Assembly (NCBI RefSeq): GCF_001411555.2
Contig: NC_049909.1
Span: 3,209,875-3,273,874 of the forward strand
Direction: 5' to 3'
Length of the DNA: 64,000 nt
From: Juglans regia
Lineage: Eukaryota > Streptophyta > Magnoliopsida > Fagales > Juglandaceae
Part shown: piece after piece, positions 35,601-41,600 of the stretch
Layout of the letters: each line of letters opens with the position of its first letter
Position numbering within the stretch: the first letter of the stretch is position 1
Program-made: the position numbers and the translations under genes
The notes under the pieces: generated by a model
What the model saw: only the letters and a program-made list of their open reading frames with translations
What the model was told of the DNA's origin: nothing
Database searches by the model: none

Positions 35601-38600
35601 TTTTGATAGGTTCAAAAGTTCAATTAAGAATAAGGTTGCGTTTGGATGTTGAAGTGAGTTGAGTTGAGTTGAGTTGAGATAATAAAATATTGTTAGAATA
35701 TTATTTATTATTATTTTAGAATTTGTATTATATTTTGTGTTGGAATTTGAAAAAGTTGTAATGATGAGTTGAGATGAGTTGTGATTCCAAACGAAGCCTA
35801 AGAGTAAAACTCAACTCACAATGAATAAATTCATCAAATTTCATAAACTGATTAAAATGAGGCTACAAAGAGTATTTAAACCAAAACCTAATTAAAACCT
35901 TAGCCAAAATAATGCTTCATCTTCCAAAAGTACCCCTGAGTGAATAGTGCCTCGGCTACAGTAACCCTAACCCTAGTTCAATAAAATAATAAATTTTTCA
36001 ACATGCCCTTGCATAGGCCCTTTAAGTGCTTCCCATAATAAACCCAATTATTCTAAACTAAAAAAAATAGGTCATTTAAATGAATTAAATAAGATGAAAG
36101 CCTTCAAGTGTCCAAAGCCTTTAAGTCATGTTGTTGCCCTCCTCCATAACTAATCAAATGAATCAAATATTGATCTTCATCCTTCAAGTCCATCTTGAAT
36201 GTTTGGCTCTTGCTAAACTCGTCCCAAGTAGATTACATCAATCCTTCCATTTTCTCCTTGATCTTCTTAGCTCTTGACCTTTTAACCATCTGGAACTTGT
36301 AAAGAATCTTTAAGATTAGGTCCATCTTGGTGCCCATCATTGAACCATCACCTACTCAATACATGCATGGCTTGGGAAAGTCTCTCATCCTTTCTAATGT
36401 GTTTCCACAAACTCACCCCATAGGGCTCCCGTTTCTTATTGGTACTGCCACAACCATTTACCTAAAAGAGTTTGATTGAACTTCATCAAATTACGGATCC
36501 CCAATCCACCCCCAAACATTGGTGTGCAAACAGTTGGCTAGTTCACTAGATGGAATTTGAACTCGTCCCCCATCCCACTCTACAAGAAATCCCGTTGTAA
36601 CTTCTCAATACGATTGGCTACCTTTGTAGGGAGCGAGAACAAGGACAAGAAAAAGGTTGGTAGATTAGAAAGGGTATTTTTTATTAAAGTAAGCGTACAT
36701 CCTTTAGACAAGTATAACCTCTTCTAAGAAGCCAATCTACATTCAACCTTTTCAATCATGGCATCCCAAATCCCGTTTGATTTGAAGGAAGTACCCAACG
36801 GTAAGCCAAGATACTTCATAGGTAGAGAAGACACCTTACAACCCAGGAGTTGAGCTAGATTCCTTGCATTTGGGACAGCCCCTATTGGCAATAATTTAGA
36901 CTTGAAAGATTCACTCTCAAACCAGAGACAACTTCGAAACAAAGGAGGAGAGCTCTCAAAGATTGAATGTGCCCATGATTTGCTCCACAAAAAATGAGTA
37001 TCATCGGCAAAAAGCAAATGAGAAATATCAATAGAGCCATAATCACCATTCCCAACAAATGAGAAATATCATTAGCATGAAACTCTTGGAACACCCTCAT
37101 GAGATCATCCTTGATCACTTCCTAACAAACTTGGAAGAAACCCATGGTAAAACCATCAGGGGCTTGGAGCCTTGCCACTAGCTATGTTACGGATAACTTT
37201 GTGCACTTCATATTCTTCAAACGGCCTCTCAAGCCACCCTGAACCCTACTAGTCTAATGATTCAAAAGTTAATCCATTCACTCTTGGTCTCCATGCTTAT
37301 TGTTTTGAGAGAGGTGCTCATAGTGTACAATGTGATTCTGATGACTAACTAGTCCAAAGAAGCTGCACCATCTACCATCAGCGCCTCTTTTGCATTGTTC
37401 CTCCCTCCTATGCGAATTAACCATCCGATGGAAAAACTTTGTGCACTTGTCTCCCTCCTTAAGCCAAAGTGCCCTTGATTTTTGTCTTCAAGAGATTTCT
37501 TCCATCAATGTTACTCTTTCAAGTTTTGTGACTACCTGACTCTTGCAGATTCTCTCGGCTTTAGAGAAAATTCTTGCTTTATCCTCTCCCTCTAGAAACT
37601 GTAGCTCCTCCAAAAGAGAGCACCACCAAAAACTTATTCATTCAATCGCTTCAAATCATCCTTCAACGCTTTTAGCTTTCTTGCCATTATGAAACTCGGG
37701 GAGCCTTGGAAGTAGTGTGACAACCACCATTGTCTAATTCTGTCCACAAAACCGTCAGTTTTAAGCCATAATATGTAACGAATTGAATCTGGTCTCATTG
37801 TGAGTGTTCATGGATTATGGCATAAACTTTTGAGCCTCAAATTGTAAACTCTAAGGAGTAAACTCTAATTCTTTTTCTTTTTAATATAGAAGATAGTGGT
37901 GCACCATGCCAATATGCAAAACTAGCTATGAACAAGTCTTCTCATTACTGTTACTAGCAGGCTATGAAAAAAATTGCTGGTAGAAGCAGCTTTAAGCATG
38001 TAAAGTTTGGTGTTCTTTGATAGTTTATATGTGCTATTAGCTGTGTTTTTCATCCTTGGGTACAATCGAATGATTTTAATCTCCATGTCAGAAAAAAGGG
38101 AAAAAAGGCCTCTAGCACTTGCCTCAGAGGAGCTTGTTTGTGCGAAACCACTGATGGATGCTCTTGCTCCTACCAAAGAGCTTGAAAGTTCTCATACGAA
38201 CATAGAGAAGGCTATCAAGAAAGCACGTACACATTCACCATCAAGGCGTTCCTCACCTGTTGCTAGTTCAGGTATGAAATACTGATGCTTGTGAATTTAC
38301 TTGTAAGAGCTATTAGGCCCTTTCCATGCCATTATTTGGCTATATTCATTGCTGACATAGGAGTTTTTTAATAATAAAACTTAAAAGTGATGCAAGTGAA
38401 CCCCTTGTTTTTGGAAAGAGTACTGCTATATCCACAAAAAAATTCCACAAACTGATGTAGCTTCATTTGATCTGTTAGATCTACTTCACAATAAAAGTAA
38501 TTTTATAATCTGACGAACTATATCAAACCACATCAGTTTGTGAGATTATTTTTGTGTAATCCCTTTGTGGCTAGAGCATTTCCCTTTCGGAAAAGGGGGG

Positions 38601-41600
38601 TGGTTTGTTAAAGCTATGCTTTATTAAGTAGACAGAAGCTTCTTCAATTTTATGGGGAGGTGTTTGTCAGATTCAGTATTGAAGTCCTATTGATCTCTAT
38701 CTCGAAAAATATGGCCCTGGTAGCTTTGGAGGTATTTTCTGGAATAGAGCCAATGGATCTCCCAATTGCTAAAGAACATGAAACTTTTACCATGAAGACA
38801 GAGGACATTATGAACAAAGCATTATGCCCATCTTCACCACCGATGCATACTTCAACAACTGTCATTTCAGGCAAGAGAATTAACTTGTTTTACTTAGAAA
38901 TTTTATCGGCATTAACTGACCCATTTCCTAGCTATTATTTGATAGAATAATCCTTTATATAGGAATGGGTGAAGTGCCAAATGCTTTGGCAATTCCTCAT
39001 TTTTTTTTTTTGGGGGGGGTGGGGTGGGGGAATGAATCAAGATAATTTATAATCAAAGCTCTAGATTTTTGTTCATCCCTTCCTGTTATAATATCTTGGG
39101 GTTTGTAGCTCTTGGTTTTGTATTGTAAAACTATTTAGTAGTTCTTGTTAATCTAATTCATTTAAATTCTATCAGCAAAATTGAAGAACTATATAAGAAT
39201 ATTGCAAATAGAGCCATTGCGATACTCATCAAAGGAGTAGTTCCCCGGCTCTTGATTCCTTCTGTTTCATGATTTTTAAATATCTAGAAGTTTTTTTTCT
39301 AATACAGATTTAACAATGAAGGGGCAGAACAAATTGTTTCCCTTTATAGTAGTTTAATTTCGTAAGTATAAACTAAAATTTGTAGGTCTTACCATGTTGA
39401 TTAAATTCATTAGTTGCTGATGTTAAATTACGCATGTCATGTTATCTGGTCATGGTTGAGATTTTACTTGCCAAACAATATGCTATCACCTATCATGGCA
39501 TCTTTTGATGTTGAAATCATGTTATAGTTGGGTTTGTATTTGGCAATATCATACAGTGTTATGTTTAAATGATATTCAACAATCTCGTTACTTTTACTGA
39601 ATGCCATTCCTTTGTTTTGATAGACGGTAACTTTCGAGGTGTTGCTGAATGTAATAACTCTGATGTTGAAGAAAGAGATTTACATAATGTTCTACCCAAA
39701 TTCAAGCTATATCATGATTATCTCCCTGCTCTGCATGCTACTTGGGGGTGGGTAACCAATCTCTTTGTGATTGTGTGTATGAAGATTCTTTCTTGATGTT
39801 AGATACCATTCATTCAATAAACGAATGCAAGGAGATTACTTCATTTTGTTTGGTGGATTTGTTTCTTTGGATGCATAGGGGCAGAGTATTTCCATAATTT
39901 TGTCTAGTGGATTGTTTGTAGATATGTGCAGGGAAGATACTTGTTATGAGGTATTAAATGAGTGCTTTGTAGGGTGCAAAAGATGTTGAGTCCTTTAGAT
40001 GTTTGCTTAAGCACGTAATCTTTCCATTGAAGTTTCCATTCTTTCCCACTCTAAAAAGTTTTCATCAACATTTTCTTTCTTCAGGGGTGGCTTTGTTTTC
40101 ACTGCTGCGCCATTTAAATTTTATGGCTGGTTCCAGGCTCAACCTCCATGCACCATCAATCGTAAAGCCTTCGAGTTTTCAAAAAGAATGCCTTCAGCCC
40201 TTCAGGTTATGTTTGTTCCTCGGTGCCAAGTATGGGCAGATCTATTCCAAAACAGTTGTCCCCATCTTAGTGATGTCGCTCTATATTTTTTCCCTGCTGA
40301 TAATATTGAAAGGTTTGCTTTGATATCTAATTTTTGGGTGACAAATTTTTCGCTTCTTTTTGTCCATGTAAATTGGGAGGGTCATGAAGTTCTTTTATAC
40401 TTATCTACTACTAACTTGTAGGTCCAAAGAAAACATGTCCTGCCTGTTTGAGCTGATGGAGGTCCATGACTCAATGATGAGAAGCTGCATTGATGGTGTG
40501 GAATTGCTGATATTTACTTCAAACCAGCTGCATTTGGGCTCACAGAGTGAGTTATTTGGCTTCACCAGCATTTGGTTTTCCTGCAGTTCCCTAGTGTGTT
40601 TTTTCCCTATAGCTTCAGTTTTTCTCCATTGAGGAGCATCATACTGAGGACAGCCTTTTAGCTTTTATGATTGTTTTTGGTAGAGATTATCCTTATCGAT
40701 ACTGGAGACACTTCTGATAGGATCTTCATCTTTTTTATTGGTTTTTGTGTTCAAAGTACCAAGGTTGAGAGGAAATCTAGGATATGAAGTAGTACAGTTG
40801 TCTTTTATCAACAGTATGTGTGATACCCCATATGATATGGATAAGGGTAGGTGGTGTTTGGTAGGGCTGTACAGAAACCGACAGCACCGACCGGCCGCGT
40901 CAGGAACCGGCCAGAACCGGTGGAGAACCGGTCGGCGTGCGGTGGAAATTTCAAGAAACCGATGTTCAGCGGTTCGGTCTCAGTTTGAAGCTGGACCGGA
41001 CCGCTGAACCGACCGATATAATAAAATCCTTTTTTTTTTTTAATATACCCTTATCAAAACGGCGTCGTTCCACTTAAGTTTAAGTTGAACGGCGCCGTTT
41101 TAGTTAAGAAGTACTGCAACTGATACAGGAAACGATGCCGTTTGGCATTAAACCAAACGTCGTCGTTTTATTAAGGACGTAAGCAAAAAATAATAAGTCT
41201 GAAACGACGCTGTTCCACTTAAACTTAAGTGGAACGGCGTCGTTTCGTTAAGAGTATTCTTCTTCTCCCGATCTTCTTCTTCCCGAACTCGCCTCTGTAA
41301 CCCTCTCTCTCTCTCTCTTCTGTAAGTCTCTCTCTCTCCTATGCATCTCTCCCTCTCTCATTCTCTCTCATAATTATCTCACTAGAACCGCCAAAGAACC
41401 GACGCCGACCGAGAACCGGCAGAGAACTGCCTCGATCGGTGTCCTCCTCGCCATCGACCGGTTACGGTCGGCACCTCATCCATTTTTCCAGACGTCGGTT
41501 TTGCCCAAAAACCGCGCCGACGACGTCGGTTTTCACCCCTAGTGTTTGGGATCCCACATTGTTTGGGAATGAGAAGTTCTTGCTCTTTATAAGGTTCCAA

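Larger units (their letters stand above)
30009..36341 (-). mobile_element. Ty3/gypsy LTR retrotransposon (minus strand, decayed, nested)
   Basis: Two direct LTRs (30,009-30,808 and 35,390-36,339) flank an internal region with a tRNA-Met primer-binding site next to the upper LTR and a polypurine tract next to the lower one. This gives a minus-strand element of 6.3 kb. Internal order on minus: gag/protease (34,667-33,870), low-complexity spacer, RT/RNase H remnant (33,466-32,924), integrase remnant with minisatellite, then LINE no. 2 inserted just before the 3' LTR. The LTR termini read TGATGGGCACC and TTCATATCA on minus. The host LINE resumes on both sides, with GAACCATCA at both junctions. 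The element is coding-dead. Confidence 0.85.

Noticed and set aside
38660..38747. Exon 6 starting at the upstream AG (38,670)
   Set aside because: It would need phase 2 from exon 5, which ends in phase 1, and the phase-1 reading hits a stop within eight codons.
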